From contig NZ_VTUZ01000008.1 of the NCBI RefSeq assembly GCF_008369935.1, positions 1-64,000 of the forward strand: a DNA stretch of 64,000 nucleotides, read 5' to 3'. Below are positions 7,982-17,467 of this stretch, in pieces (positions within the stretch are counted from its first letter, which is position 1; each line of letters opens with the position of its first letter). This DNA is from Paraburkholderia panacisoli. Lineage in GTDB: Bacteria > Pseudomonadota > Gammaproteobacteria > Burkholderiales > Burkholderiaceae. The notes below the pieces were generated by a model. It made no database searches and had not been told where the DNA came from. It saw nothing but the letters and a program-made list of their open reading frames with translations. A program made the translations under genes and the position numbers.

Positions 7982-10087
7982 ATGGTCTATCCCACCCTGC
8001 GCGACTGGCTGTTCTCGGTCAAGACCTTTGCCGCCGCGATGCTCGCCCTGTACATCGGTCTCGCGTTCGAACTGCCGCGGCCGTACTGGGCGATGGCCAC
8101 CGTCTACATCGTGTCGAATCCGTTCGTCGGCGCGACCCGCTCGAAGGCGCTGTACCGGGCGCTGGGCACCGCGCTCGGCGCGGCAGGCGCGGTGCTGCTG
8201 GTGCCGCCATTCGTCGAGTCGCCGTATCTGTTCAGCGTGATCGTCGCGTTATGGACAGGCATACTGCTGTACCTCGCCGTGTCCGACCGCACCGCGCGCA
8301 GCTACGTGTTCATGCTGGCCGGCTATACGATGCCGATCATCGCGCTGCCCTCGGTGACCAATCCGGCCGGCGTGTTCGATCTGGCGGTCAGCCGCACCGA
8401 GGAAATCACGCTCGGCATCGTCTGTGCGAGCATCGTCGGCGGGGCGCTGTTTCCGAGCCGGCTCGCGCCCACCATCATCGAGCGCACCGACGCGTGGTTT
8501 CGCGACGCCGCGTTCTATGCGACGGAAACGCTGTCCGGACGGATTGCCGGCTCGGCGATCTCGAGCGCGCGGCAGCGGCTCGCGGCCACCATCAACGGTC
8601 TGGAATTGCTGCTGAGCCAGCTCGCCTACGATCACACGCGGCCGGACCTGGTGGCGCGCGCGCATGAACTGCGCGGACGCATGCAACTGCTGCTGCCGAT
8701 CATCTCGGCGCTCGCCGATCCGCTGATCGCGCTCTATAACAGCGGCCGTCAGAGCTGGCCCGAGGGTCTCGAAGCGCTGCTCGCCGATGTCATCAAGTGG
8801 TTCGAGGAGCCGCTGCCCGCCGTGAGCGAGGGCTATCACCCCGACCCGACCGCCAACGCGCTGCGCGAGCGCATCGCGGCTATGCGCCCGCCGGCCGCCG
8901 CGCTCGCCAACTGGGACGGCGCGCTGCTGTCGAACGTGCTGTGGCGGATGAAGCAGGTCATCGACGTTTGGCAGGACTGCCGCTCGCTGCGCATCATCAT
9001 CACGCGCGAAGAAGGCGCGTGGCGGCCGCGCTTTCGCCACTGGCGCCTGGGCGGCACCGAGCGCTTCTACGATCGCGGCATCATGCTGTTCTCCACCACC
9101 TCGGCGGCCGCGGCGGTCGTTCTCGCGTGCAGCCTGTGGATCAGTTCGGGCTGGAACGACGGCGCCAGCGCGGTGACGCTGGCGGCAGTGGCCTGCTGCT
9201 TCTTCGCCGCGCTCGACGAACCCGCGCCGATGGTGTTCCGCTTCTTCCTGGCGACCGGCGTCAGCGTGGTGGCGGCGGGCATCTATCTGTTCGCGGTGCT
9301 GCCGCACGTGCACGACTTCCCGATGCTGGTCATCCTGTTCGCGGTGCCGTTCATCTTCGTCGGCACGCTGATCCCGCGTCCGCAGTTCAACATGGCGACG
9401 GTGCTGGTCGCGGTGAACACGGCCACCTTCATCAGCATCCAGGACGCGTACGACGCCAACTTCCTCACGTTCCTGAACAGCAATCTCGCGGGCCTCTCCG
9501 GTCTGCTCTACGCGTATCTGTGGACCCGCGTGACACGCCCGTTCGGCGCCGAACTCGCGGCGTCGCGCCTGCTGCGTTCGAGCTGGGCCGATGTCGCGCT
9601 CACCGCCACGACCGCACGGCCGATCGAGGACCAGCGCAACCTCGCCGCGCGCATGCTCGACCGCCTGATGCAGCTGATCCCGCGCCTGGCCGCCACCGAC
9701 GATCACCGTCATCCGTCGATCGAAAGCTTCCGTGATCTGCGCATCGCGTTCAATGCGCTCGACCTGCGCCGCCTGACCCACAAGCTCGCCGGCGAAGCGC
9801 CGGCCGCGATCAACCATGTTCTCGACGGAGTACGCACTTACTACGAGGAGTGCGTCGACCACCGCAAGCGCGGGCCGGTGCCGGAGAGCCTGATGACGTC
9901 GATCGACGCCGCCGTCGCGCGCGTGATCGCGCTCGGGCTCGCCAACGCCAGCGCGCCCAGCCCCACTTCGCAAACCTCGGCGCGCCAGTTGCGCGACGCG
10001 CTGCACGCGCTGGTCGGCTTGCGTCTTTCGCTGTTTCCGGCGACGCTGATGACACCGACGCCGCCCGAACCGGAGGCCGCCGCCTGA
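7982..10087 (+). CDS. FUSC family efflux transporter, inner membrane subunit (AaeB/fusaric acid resistance type)
   Basis: The 701-residue protein has the FUSC two-half layout: a hydrophobic block at about 15-170 (starting with VKTFAAAMLALYIGLAFELP), a cytoplasmic region of about 180 residues, and a second hydrophobic block at about 355-520. The N-terminal motif PRPYWAMATVYIVSNP is typical of the family. Such proteins pump aromatic carboxylic acids or fusaric acid together with an HlyD-type adaptor. Here DUF1656, adaptor and outer membrane factor genes follow. The ATG at 7982 is 6 bp from the marR stop and has no good ribosome binding site, so coupling is likely. Confidence 0.9.
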   Translation: MVYPTLRDWLFSVKTFAAAMLALYIGLAFELPRPYWAMATVYIVSNPFVGATRSKALYRALGTALGAAGAVLLVPPFVESPYLFSVIVALWTGILLYLAVSDRTARSYVFMLAGYTMPIIALPSVTNPAGVFDLAVSRTEEITLGIVCASIVGGALFPSRLAPTIIERTDAWFRDAAFYATETLSGRIAGSAISSARQRLAATINGLELLLSQLAYDHTRPDLVARAHELRGRMQLLLPIISALADPLIALYNSGRQSWPEGLEALLADVIKWFEEPLPAVSEGYHPDPTANALRERIAAMRPPAAALANWDGALLSNVLWRMKQVIDVWQDCRSLRIIITREEGAWRPRFRHWRLGGTERFYDRGIMLFSTTSAAAAVVLACSLWISSGWNDGASAVTLAAVACCFFAALDEPAPMVFRFFLATGVSVVAAGIYLFAVLPHVHDFPMLVILFAVPFIFVGTLIPRPQFNMATVLVAVNTATFISIQDAYDANFLTFLNSNLAGLSGLLYAYLWTRVTRPFGAELAASRLLRSSWADVALTATTARPIEDQRNLAARMLDRLMQLIPRLAATDDHRHPSIESFRDLRIAFNALDLRRLTHKLAGEAPAAINHVLDGVRTYYEECVDHRKRGPVPESLMTSIDAAVARVIALGLANASAPSPTSQTSARQLRDALHALVGLRLSLFPATLMTPTPPEPEAAA

Positions 10088-10132
10088 TGCGCCCGTCCCG
10101 CACCCCGTCCTCCCTCTTTCTGACTTCCCGCG

Positions 10133-10342
10133 ATGATCGGTGAAATAGACATCTTCGGCGTGTTCGTGCCGGCCGTGCTCGTGCTGATGCTGGTCGCGTA
10201 TCTGATCAACCTGGTCATCCGCACGGTTCTCGCACGCGTGGGCTTCTACCGCCTCGTCTGGCATCGCTCCATCTTCGATCTCGGCATCTACGTGCTAGTG
10301 CTGGGCCTTGTCGTTGTCGTTTCGCACAAGCTAATAACGTGA
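10133..10342 (+). CDS. DUF1656 small membrane protein (AaeX-like)
   Basis: A 69-residue protein starting MIGEIDIFGVFVP, with two hydrophobic segments (about 8-28 and 48-66) and WHRSIFDLGIYVL before the second. This is the DUF1656/AaeX family, which nearly always sits between the FUSC and HlyD genes of aromatic acid efflux operons. Its exact role in the pump is not known. The stop TGA overlaps the GTG start of the adaptor gene (GTGA). Confidence 0.88.
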   Translation: MIGEIDIFGVFVPAVLVLMLVAYLINLVIRTVLARVGFYRLVWHRSIFDLGIYVLVLGLVVVVSHKLIT

Positions 10343-11376
10343 AAAAAACCTGGTTCTCCGTCGGTCAAATCCTGCTGACCCTGATCGTCGTCGTGATTGC
10401 AGCGTTCGTGCTGTGGAAGCTGGTCGCCTATTACATGTTCGCGCCGTGGACCCGCGACGGACATGTGCGCGCCGACGTGATCCAGGTCGCGCCGGATATC
10501 TCGGGGCTGGTGTCGTCGGTCGAGGTGGTGGACAACCAGCAGGTCAAGCAAGGCCAGGTCCTGTTCGTGATCGATCAGGCCCGCTACACGCTCGCGCTGC
10601 GCCAGGCGCAGGCGACCGCGCTGCAACGCCGCGCGACGCTCGATCAGGCGCGCCGCGAAGATGCGCGCAACCGCAAGCTCGGCAACCTGGTCGCCGCCGA
10701 AGTCGCGGAAGAAAGCCGCTCGCGCGTCGAGGCGGGCGAAGCCGCGCTGGCCGATGCGAACGTGGCGATCGACACCGCGAGGCTGAACCTGCAACGCGCG
10801 ACGATCATGAGCCCGGTCGATGGTTATCTGAACGATCGCGCGCCGCGCGCCGGCGAATTCGTCACGGCGGGGCGGCCGGTGCTCGCGGTGGTCGACATGC
10901 ACTCGTTCCGCGTCGACGGCTATTTCGAGGAAACCAAGCTGGGCGGGATCGACATCGGCCAGCCAGTCGACATCACGGTGATGGGCGAGGCGACTCCGCT
11001 GCGCGGCCACGTGCAAAGCATCGTCGCCGGCATTGAGGACCGCGACCGCACACAAGGCTCGAACCTGCTGCCAAACGTCAATCCGGCGTTCAGCTGGGTG
11101 CGGCTCGCGCAGCGCATTCCGGTGCGCGTCGCGCTCGACGAAGTGCCCGCCGACTTCCGCATGATCGCCGGGCGCACCGCGACGGTGTCGGTGCGTGATC
11201 TGTCGCCGGTGAGAAGGCGTCAGGCGGCGGGGGCATCGGGCGCTGTTGCTGCGTCGGCGGCTTCGGCCTCTCCGTCCGCTTCGGCTCCGGCTTCCGCTGC
11301 GGCGGTGTCGGCGGCTCAGAATGCGTCGGCTGCACAGCCGGCGTCGGTCGCGGTTTCGTCGGGCGCCTCGCAATGA
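10339..11376 (+). CDS. HlyD family periplasmic adaptor (AaeA/EmrA-like)
   Basis: The 345-residue protein has one N-terminal membrane anchor (about 8-30), then MFAPWTRDGHVRADVIQVAP, which is the lipoyl-like start of AaeA-type membrane fusion proteins. A helical hairpin (about 85-150) and the return strand TIMSPVDGYLNDRAPRAGEFV follow. The last 45 residues are Ala/Ser-rich low complexity and probably disordered. It would bridge the FUSC pump and the outer membrane channel. The start is GTG, overlapping the DUF1656 stop by 4 nt, and the end overlaps the next gene by 4 nt (ATGA). Confidence 0.88.
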   Translation: MKKTWFSVGQILLTLIVVVIAAFVLWKLVAYYMFAPWTRDGHVRADVIQVAPDISGLVSSVEVVDNQQVKQGQVLFVIDQARYTLALRQAQATALQRRATLDQARREDARNRKLGNLVAAEVAEESRSRVEAGEAALADANVAIDTARLNLQRATIMSPVDGYLNDRAPRAGEFVTAGRPVLAVVDMHSFRVDGYFEETKLGGIDIGQPVDITVMGEATPLRGHVQSIVAGIEDRDRTQGSNLLPNVNPAFSWVRLAQRIPVRVALDEVPADFRMIAGRTATVSVRDLSPVRRRQAAGASGAVAASAASASPSASAPASAAAVSAAQNASAAQPASVAVSSGASQ

Positions 11377-12935
11377 AGCTGTCGCGGACCCTGCCCTTCC
11401 TGCCGCTGTTGCCTTTGTTGCCGCTTGCCCTCGCGCTCGACGGCTGCATGAATGTCGGCCCCAACTACTCGCTGCCGCAGCAGGCGCTCGTCAACGCACC
11501 GCTCGCCAACGCGCCGATCGAAGGCGCCGACCCCGCGTTGACCTCGACCGGCAACGTGCCCGCCGTGTGGTGGAAGCTGTACGACGATCCGGTGCTCAAC
11601 GGTCTCGTCGACGAGGCGCTGCAATCGAACTCCGACTTGCGCGTCGCCGCGGCGAATCTCGCGCGCTCGCGTGAAGCGCTGGGCGTCGCCCAGGCGCAGG
11701 GCGGCTTCTCCGGCAAAGCCTCGGCGACGGTCGAGCGCGCCCAGGAATCGGCCGAGCAGTTTCTGCTCACGGAGAAAATACCGGTCGTCAATGAAGGCGA
11801 CATCGGCATCAGCATCGCGTATGAACTCGATCTGTTCGGCAAGCTGCGGCGCGGCGTCGAAGCGGCGCAAGCGGACACCGAGTCGGTCGAGGCCGCCGGC
11901 GATCTCGCGCGGATCACCGTGGTGGCGGACGTGGTGCGCTCCTATGTCGAGCAATGTTCGGCCGCCGAAGAACTCAGGATCGCGCAGCAATCGCTGGCGT
12001 TGCAAAAGCAGCGGGTGGACGTGTCACGCCGTCTACGCGACGCGGGCCGCGGCAATCAGACCGACGTGACGCGCGGGCAGACCCAGGTGGATACGTTGTC
12101 GGCGGATATTCCGCGCTACACGGGGCGCCGCAAGATCGCGCAGTACCGGCTCGCGGCGCTGCTCGCGCGCGCGCCGTCCGACCTGCCGCCGGCTGTGCTG
12201 GCCTGCGACCGGCTGCCGCAAATCCGCCAGCCGATTCCGGTCGGCGACGGCGCCGCGCTGCTCAAGCGCCGCCCGGACGTGCGCGAGGCCGAGCGTCAGT
12301 TGGCGGCTTCGACCGCGCGCATCGGCGTCGCTACCGGCGCGCTGTATCCGACGGTGAGCATCGGGGCATCGGCGGGCCTGACCGGGGTCCTCGAAGACCT
12401 CGGCACGGCGCCCACGCAGCGTTGGGGCTTCGGTCCGCTGATCAGCTGGACCTTCCCGACCAACGGCGCGCGTGGCCGCGTGCGCGAAGCGCAGGCGTCG
12501 AGCCAGGTGGCGCTCGCCAAGTTCGACGGCGTGGTGCTGACCGCGCTGCGCGAGACCGAAACCAATCTCGCGACTTATGCATCGGATTACGCGCGCGCGG
12601 ACTCGTTGCGCGCCGCGTTGAAGTCGGCGACCGAGTCGGCGGATGAAACGCATCGGCTGTATCGAGGCGGGCGCGAGTCGTTCATCTCCGATCTGGATGC
12701 AACGCGCACGCTGACGTCGACGAAGTCCCAGGTGGCGGCAGCGGAAGGCCAGGTGGCGATCGATCAGGTCAACCTGTTCCTCGCGCTAGGCGGCGGTTGG
12801 GAAACCGATGCGCAGAGCGCGCCTGGCACGGGTGGGGCTGCCGCGCCGCATGCCGGGGCACCCGCAAAGATCGCACCGAGCGCGGCGAAGGCCGTGCCGA
12901 CCGCGGCAACGGCGACCGCCGCAAAAACCCCCTGA
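11373..12935 (+). CDS. outer membrane efflux lipoprotein, NodT family
   Basis: The 520-residue protein has a lipoprotein-like signal ending LALDGCMNVGPNY, with Cys near 25. The NodT hallmark VGPNYSLPQQ follows, then two outer membrane efflux repeats (about 60-240 and 265-455). WWKLYDDPVLNGLVDEAL and LLKRRPDVREAERQLAA are typical of TolC-like channels. A Pro/Ala/Thr-rich tail of about 50 residues ends it. It is the last gene of the marR-FUSC-DUF1656-HlyD-OMF operon and completes a three-membrane-layer pump. Confidence 0.9.
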   Translation: MKLSRTLPFLPLLPLLPLALALDGCMNVGPNYSLPQQALVNAPLANAPIEGADPALTSTGNVPAVWWKLYDDPVLNGLVDEALQSNSDLRVAAANLARSREALGVAQAQGGFSGKASATVERAQESAEQFLLTEKIPVVNEGDIGISIAYELDLFGKLRRGVEAAQADTESVEAAGDLARITVVADVVRSYVEQCSAAEELRIAQQSLALQKQRVDVSRRLRDAGRGNQTDVTRGQTQVDTLSADIPRYTGRRKIAQYRLAALLARAPSDLPPAVLACDRLPQIRQPIPVGDGAALLKRRPDVREAERQLAASTARIGVATGALYPTVSIGASAGLTGVLEDLGTAPTQRWGFGPLISWTFPTNGARGRVREAQASSQVALAKFDGVVLTALRETETNLATYASDYARADSLRAALKSATESADETHRLYRGGRESFISDLDATRTLTSTKSQVAAAEGQVAIDQVNLFLALGGGWETDAQSAPGTGGAAAPHAGAPAKIAPSAAKAVPTAATATAAKTP

Positions 12936-13022
12936 TGCTTACGATTTATTTTTGACAAGCTTTCTTTTACCTTTCATTTCCGGTTAAATAGGCGACACCA
13001 ACCACACGTTACGGGGTCACGT

Positions 13023-13115
13023 ATGTCGCCATTCATGCAAGGCGTAGTCACATTGGGCGGATGCATCGGCATTTTCACGGTGGTGGTCACCGTCGTGGAG
13101 ATGCTGGCGAACTAA
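13023..13115 (+). CDS. 30-residue single-helix membrane peptide
   Basis: An ATG at 13023, preceded by GGGG about 8 nt upstream, opens a 30-codon frame encoding MSPFMQGVVTLGGCIGIFTV followed by VVTVVEMLAN and TAA. Nearly the whole peptide is one hydrophobic helix with an acidic residue near the end. AT-rich DNA with TTGACA (12952-12957) and TTAAAT (12984-12989) lies upstream, although their spacing of 26 is too long for one promoter. I do not know a family. It stands alone between the efflux operon and the convergent oxidoreductase genes, and was too short for the frame predictions supplied. Confidence 0.5.
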   Translation: MSPFMQGVVTLGGCIGIFTVVVTVVEMLAN

Positions 13116-13165
13116 GGCCCTGCGGCGTTTGACAGCACGGGCCTGGCTTTGCCGAACAAGCGCCG

Positions 13166-13633
13166 CTACGGCTTCAAGGCCCCCGGGCGCTTCGCCGCCT
13201 GATGAATCGCCGCCCGCACGCGCGGATACGTACCGCAACGACACACAATGTTCGACATCGCCGCGTCGATATCGGCGTCAGTCGGATCGGGCTTGTGTTT
13301 GAGCAGCGCGCAGGCCGCCATCAGTTGCGCGCTTTGACAATAGCCGCACTGCACCACGTCGAGATCGATCCACGCCGCCTTCAACGCTTGCGCTTCAGCG
13401 CCTTGCACGCCTTCGATGGTCGTGATCTTCTGCGTGTGCAGGCTCGACATCGGCGTCTGACACGCAAGGCACGCCGCGCCGTCCAGATGAATCGTGCACG
13501 CGCCGCAAATGCCCACGCCGCAGCCGAACTTGGTGCCCGTCATGCCGAGTTCGCAGCGCAGCACCCACAGCAGCGGCATATCCGGTTCCGCCTGCACCGC
13601 TATCGCACGGCCGTTGATGTTCAGTGATCCCAT
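13166..13633 (-). CDS. iorA: isoquinoline 1-oxidoreductase-type small subunit, (2Fe-2S)2 protein
   Basis: The 155-residue protein has the plant-type ferredoxin cluster motif FGCGVGICGACTIHLDG with the fourth Cys in ACLAC, then the four-Cys helical cluster VVQCGYCQSAQL...NIVCRCGTY. This is the xanthine dehydrogenase small-subunit architecture without fused FAD domain. It transfers electrons from the molybdopterin subunit encoded just upstream (65 bp between the genes). The closest characterised type is IorA, but the substrate may be another N-heterocycle or an aldehyde. The ATG at 13633 gives the standard family length. Confidence 0.85.
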   Translation of the reverse strand: MGSLNINGRAIAVQAEPDMPLLWVLRCELGMTGTKFGCGVGICGACTIHLDGAACLACQTPMSSLHTQKITTIEGVQGAEAQALKAAWIDLDVVQCGYCQSAQLMAACALLKHKPDPTDADIDAAMSNIVCRCGTYPRVRAAIHQAAKRPGALKP

Positions 13634-13698
13634 GCTTGCTTGCCTCCGAGTCGCCGCGTTCTGGCGTCGCCGTGCATCAGGTTCCGTAGCGCCGTGCG

Positions 13699-15969
13699 TC
13701 ACGCCAGCCGCAACGGCAACGTGCGCAGACGCGCGCCGGTTAGCGCGAACACCGCATTCGCCACTGCGGGCGCAATCGGCGGCACGCCCGGTTCGCCGAC
13801 GCCTTGCGGATGCATCTGGCTCGGCATGATGTCGGTTTCGATCACCGGACAATCGTCGATCCGCACGACCGGGAAATCGACAAAGTTCTTCTGCTGCACC
13901 TGGCCCTTCTTGATCGTGATCTCATCCTGCAACGCGGCCGACAAACCGAACACGATCCCGCCTTCCATCTGCTGACGGATCAGGTTCGGGTTCACCGGCA
14001 AGCCGCAATCGATCACGCACACCACCCGATGCACGCGAATCTGCCGCTTCGGCCCAATCGACACTTCGGCCACCTGCGCGACGACACTACCGAACGCCTC
14101 ATGCAGCGCGACACCGCGCGCGCACGGCGCGCCGTCGGCGGCACGCTTCAACGGATGCCCCCAATCCGACAACACGGCGACGCGCTTTAGCACCGCCAGA
14201 TGGCGCGGATGCTCTACGAGCAGCGCGGCGCGAAACGCGATCGGGTCCTGGCCGGCGGCGGCGGCGACTTCGTCGGTGAAACTCTCGGTGAAGAACGCCT
14301 GATGCGAATGGCCGACCGAGCGCCAGAAGCCGACCGGCACCGGCAAGTCGACGACCTTGTGCGCGACGCGCGCGGCAGGCCATTCGTACGGTTGATCGAA
14401 CGCGCCTTCGCAAGTGGTCTTGTCGAGCGGAATGCGCGGCACGCCGTAGTAGCGCTTGAGCGAGTCCGGCACGATCGCCTGACCCGCCGACATGCTGTGC
14501 CATGCGACCAGCTTGCCGTGCGCGTCGAGGCCGGCCTTCAGCCGCGACACGCACGCCGGCCGATAGAAGTCGTGCGTGAAGTCCTCCGCGCGCGACCAGA
14601 TGGTTTGCACAGGACGCCCGCCGCCCTCGCGCGCAATTGCCGCGGCCTGCGCGATGAAGTCGAGTTCGAGCCGCCGCCCGAACGCGCCGCCGAGCAATTG
14701 CGTCTGTACGTCGACCTTGTCGGCGTCGAGGTCCAGCACTTTTGCGACGTGCGCCCGCGCGAGTGCGGGCATCTGCGTGGAGACCCACACAGTGGCCGCG
14801 CCGTCCGCGACCTGCACAGTGCAGTTGACCGGCTCGACCGCGCCATGCGCGAGATACGGCGCGTGATACTCAGCGCTGACGGTCTGCTTCGCGACGCTCA
14901 TCGCGGCGTCGACATTGCCGCGACTAAAGTACGCGTAACCGTCGCTGTCATCGAGCGCGCGCGCGAGCCGCGCCTGCGTGTCCTCGCTCGACAGCGTCGC
15001 GGCGTCGCCGTCCTGCCAGGTCACGTCGATCGCGCTGGCCGCGTTCATCGCGCGAAACGGATTCTCCGCGATCACGGCGACGCCGCCGGTGCCGCCGGCA
15101 TACGGCGCGACCGCGAACGCCTTGATGAAGCCCGGCATTTTTTGCGCGGGCGTCGCGTCGAAATGCGCGACCGTGCCGCCGAGCGTCGGACACATCACGA
15201 CGCTGGCGTACAGCAGGCCATCGGGAAGCGCGTCAATGCCAAAGCGCGCCGTGCCGTTGATCTTCGACGCGGCTTCGATACGCCGCACCGGTTGGCCGAT
15301 CAGTTTGAACTCGGCGGGATTTTTCAGCGTCACCTTGCGCGGCAGCGCCTGCCGTGCGGCCAGCGACGACAGTTCGCCGAAGCTCGCCTTATGGCCCGAC
15401 GCGTGCAGCACGTGGCCGCTTTCAACGCGGCATTCGCCGGGCGGCACGTTCCATTGCGAAGCCGCCGCGCCGATCAGCATCGCGCGCGCCGAGGCGCCGG
15501 CTTCGCGCATCGGCGTCCACAGATCGTTGATGCTCGATGAACCACCCGTCATCATCGTGCCGCCCTCGCGCACCAGCTTGCGCGTGAACCAGACTGTGGT
15601 GCGTTTCACGACGCTGTCGTCGTCGGGGCGAAACGGCAAGTCGTCGATGATGTTCTGCACGCTGTTGTAGATCTTGTCGATCGGCCCTTCTTCCACCCGC
15701 ACGTGCGACCAGTCGGCGTCGAGTTCCTCGGCGAGCACCATCGCAAGGCCGGTGTGGATGCCCTGGCCCATCTCCGCCTTGCACATGATGATCGTCACGC
15801 TGTTGTCGGCGGCGATCTTGACCCATCCGTTGAGCGCGACTTGCGAGCCTTCCGCCGGCAGCGGGGTCGATGTAGTCAGGCGCTGACGCGGCGGCAACAC
15901 CGACCAGCCGACCAGCAACGCGCCCACCGCGCTGGCGCCGCCGAGCAGGAAGGTTCTGCGCTTTAACAT
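13699..15969 (-). CDS. iorB: isoquinoline 1-oxidoreductase-type molybdopterin-binding large subunit
   Basis: The 756-residue protein starts with a twin-arginine signal (LKRRTFLLGGASAVGALLVG), so it is exported folded with its cofactor. The body has molybdopterin-binding repeats such as EMGQGIHTGLAMVLAEELD, LLGGAFGRRLELDF and the C-terminal GVGEPGVPPIAPAVANAVF, where the Glu is the catalytic base in this family. It pairs with the iron-sulfur subunit downstream. The IorB label is by architecture (single large subunit, Tat signal); aldehyde and nicotine-type hydroxylases in this family look alike. No cytochrome gene is adjacent, so the electron acceptor is unclear. Confidence 0.85.
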   Translation of the reverse strand: MLKRRTFLLGGASAVGALLVGWSVLPPRQRLTTSTPLPAEGSQVALNGWVKIAADNSVTIIMCKAEMGQGIHTGLAMVLAEELDADWSHVRVEEGPIDKIYNSVQNIIDDLPFRPDDDSVVKRTTVWFTRKLVREGGTMMTGGSSSINDLWTPMREAGASARAMLIGAAASQWNVPPGECRVESGHVLHASGHKASFGELSSLAARQALPRKVTLKNPAEFKLIGQPVRRIEAASKINGTARFGIDALPDGLLYASVVMCPTLGGTVAHFDATPAQKMPGFIKAFAVAPYAGGTGGVAVIAENPFRAMNAASAIDVTWQDGDAATLSSEDTQARLARALDDSDGYAYFSRGNVDAAMSVAKQTVSAEYHAPYLAHGAVEPVNCTVQVADGAATVWVSTQMPALARAHVAKVLDLDADKVDVQTQLLGGAFGRRLELDFIAQAAAIAREGGGRPVQTIWSRAEDFTHDFYRPACVSRLKAGLDAHGKLVAWHSMSAGQAIVPDSLKRYYGVPRIPLDKTTCEGAFDQPYEWPAARVAHKVVDLPVPVGFWRSVGHSHQAFFTESFTDEVAAAAGQDPIAFRAALLVEHPRHLAVLKRVAVLSDWGHPLKRAADGAPCARGVALHEAFGSVVAQVAEVSIGPKRQIRVHRVVCVIDCGLPVNPNLIRQQMEGGIVFGLSAALQDEITIKKGQVQQKNFVDFPVVRIDDCPVIETDIMPSQMHPQGVGEPGVPPIAPAVANAVFALTGARLRTLPLRLA

Positions 15970-16267
15970 GACATGGCTCGATCAGCTTGCACGATGATAA
16001 CCAAAGGAAGCTGCGAAAGCGCGTGGGGCGCCTGACGTGTTGTTGCGGAATAGTAATAAGACGGAGGAGCGGACGGGAGACTTAAATTCGTCTGCTCGAG
16101 TCAGGCGGGCGTGGGGCGGGGAATAAGGCGATTGCTACGAGGCGGGGTTAATCGTGGGGTGTTTCATTAAATACATGGAAAAGCGCGGTGCCCTGCGCTG
16201 CGTTGCGGTGCAACCGGGCGACAGGCCCGGCGCGACCGCATATCGATAAATGGACTAGCGTCTCACC
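15970..16267. other. intergenic region downstream of xylH
   Basis: No gene is seen. A small hairpin CCGGGC-GACAG-GCCCGG (16214-16230) lies downstream of xylH on the minus strand; without a T run it is at best a weak or Rho-dependent end. The ATG-proximal part (15970-16010) holds the presumed promoter and ribosome binding site of iorB, which I cannot define. Confidence 0.5.
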
Positions 16268-17467
16268 TCATCGCCGGTTCGATCCCGACACGACATCGAT
16301 CCACACCGCCAGCACGAGAATGCTGCCCTTCACGATCATCTGCCAGTAGGCATCGACATCGAGCATCGACATGCCGTTATCCAGGCTCGCCATCACCAGC
16401 GCGCCGATCAGTGCGCCGTACACGGTGCCGGAGCCGCCGCGCATCGACGTGCCGCCGATAAAGCACGCGGCGATCGCATCGAGTTCGCCCATCGAGCCCG
16501 CCGACGGCGAGCCGGCCGCGAGCCGCGCCGTGTTGACGATCCCTGCGAACGCGCACATCAGCCCCATCAGCGCGAAGATCGCCAGCTTCACGCGGTTGGT
16601 ATTGACGCCGGAGAGCCGCGTCGCCTCGAGGTTCGAACCGACTGCATAAATGCGCCGCCCGAACACGGTTTGTGTCGCGATCCACGTGAAGATGCCGAGC
16701 AGCGCGAGCAGCAGCAGAACCGGGACCGGAATGCCGCCGTAACGATCCAGCGTGGCGACGAAGCCCGCCAGAATCGCGCCCGCGCCGACCACCTTCGCCA
16801 CGTCCTGCCAGAACGGCACCACCCGCAACTGATAACGCTGACGATTCGCGCGTTGCCGGATCGTCAGAAACGCGAGCAGCAGGAACAGCACGACCGCGAG
16901 CGTGTCGCCCGCGAGTCGCGGCAGATACCCCTGGCCGACGAACACGAAACTGTCCGACACCGGCGCGATCGTCGAACCGCCGGTCACGCCGAGCAGAATG
17001 CCGCGATACGCGAGCATGCCGCCCAGGCCGACGATGAACGAAGGCACGCGCCGGTAGGTCGACCACCAGCCGTTGAACATGCCGACGAGCAAGCCGAGCA
17101 GCATCACCACCGGCACGGTGACGCCGATCGGCCAGTGCCGGTTGACGTCGAGTATCGCCGCCACGCCGCCGAGCAAACCGAGCAGCGAACCGACCGACAG
17201 ATCGATTTCACCGGCGATGATCACGAACACCATCCCGCATGCGAGCATGCCGGTGATCGACATTTGCCGCAGCAGGTTCGACAGATTGCGCGGCGTGACG
17301 AACGCGCCATGCGTGAGCAAGGAGAAGAAAATCCAGATCGCGGCCACGGCGATCAGCAACGCGAGAATCTTGTAGCGCGCGAACAGTTGCTGAATACGCT
17401 GCGGACCGCCGAACGCGCCTCGCGGCACGGTGTTGTCGGCGCGTTGGGAAGTAACGTCGGGCGTCAT
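16268..17467 (-). CDS. xylH: D-xylose ABC transporter permease
   Basis: The 399-residue protein has about ten to eleven hydrophobic segments and the BPD_transp_2 pattern: [20 protein letters not shown] with [12 protein letters not shown], and [16 protein letters not shown] near the C-terminal half. It forms the inner-membrane channel of the xylose importer with XylG and XylF. Its ATG at 17467 overlaps the xylG stop by 4 nt (ATGA). It is the last gene of the xylAFGH unit. Confidence 0.93.
   Translation of the reverse strand: MTPDVTSQRADNTVPRGAFGGPQRIQQLFARYKILALLIAVAAIWIFFSLLTHGAFVTPRNLSNLLRQMSITGMLACGMVFVIIAGEIDLSVGSLLGLLGGVAAILDVNRHWPIGVTVPVVMLLGLLVGMFNGWWSTYRRVPSFIVGLGGMLAYRGILLGVTGGSTIAPVSDSFVFVGQGYLPRLAGDTLAVVLFLLLAFLTIRQRANRQRYQLRVVPFWQDVAKVVGAGAILAGFVATLDRYGGIPVPVLLLLALLGIFTWIATQTVFGRRIYAVGSNLEATRLSGVNTNRVKLAIFALMGLMCAFAGIVNTARLAAGSPSAGSMGELDAIAACFIGGTSMRGGSGTVYGALIGALVMASLDNGMSMLDVDAYWQMIVKGSILVLAVWIDVVSGSNRR

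Noticed and set aside
8249..10264. 671-codon minus-strand frame opposite the FUSC gene
   Set aside because: Shadow frame: Arg/Asp/His-rich translation, and the opposite strand has a convincing membrane protein.
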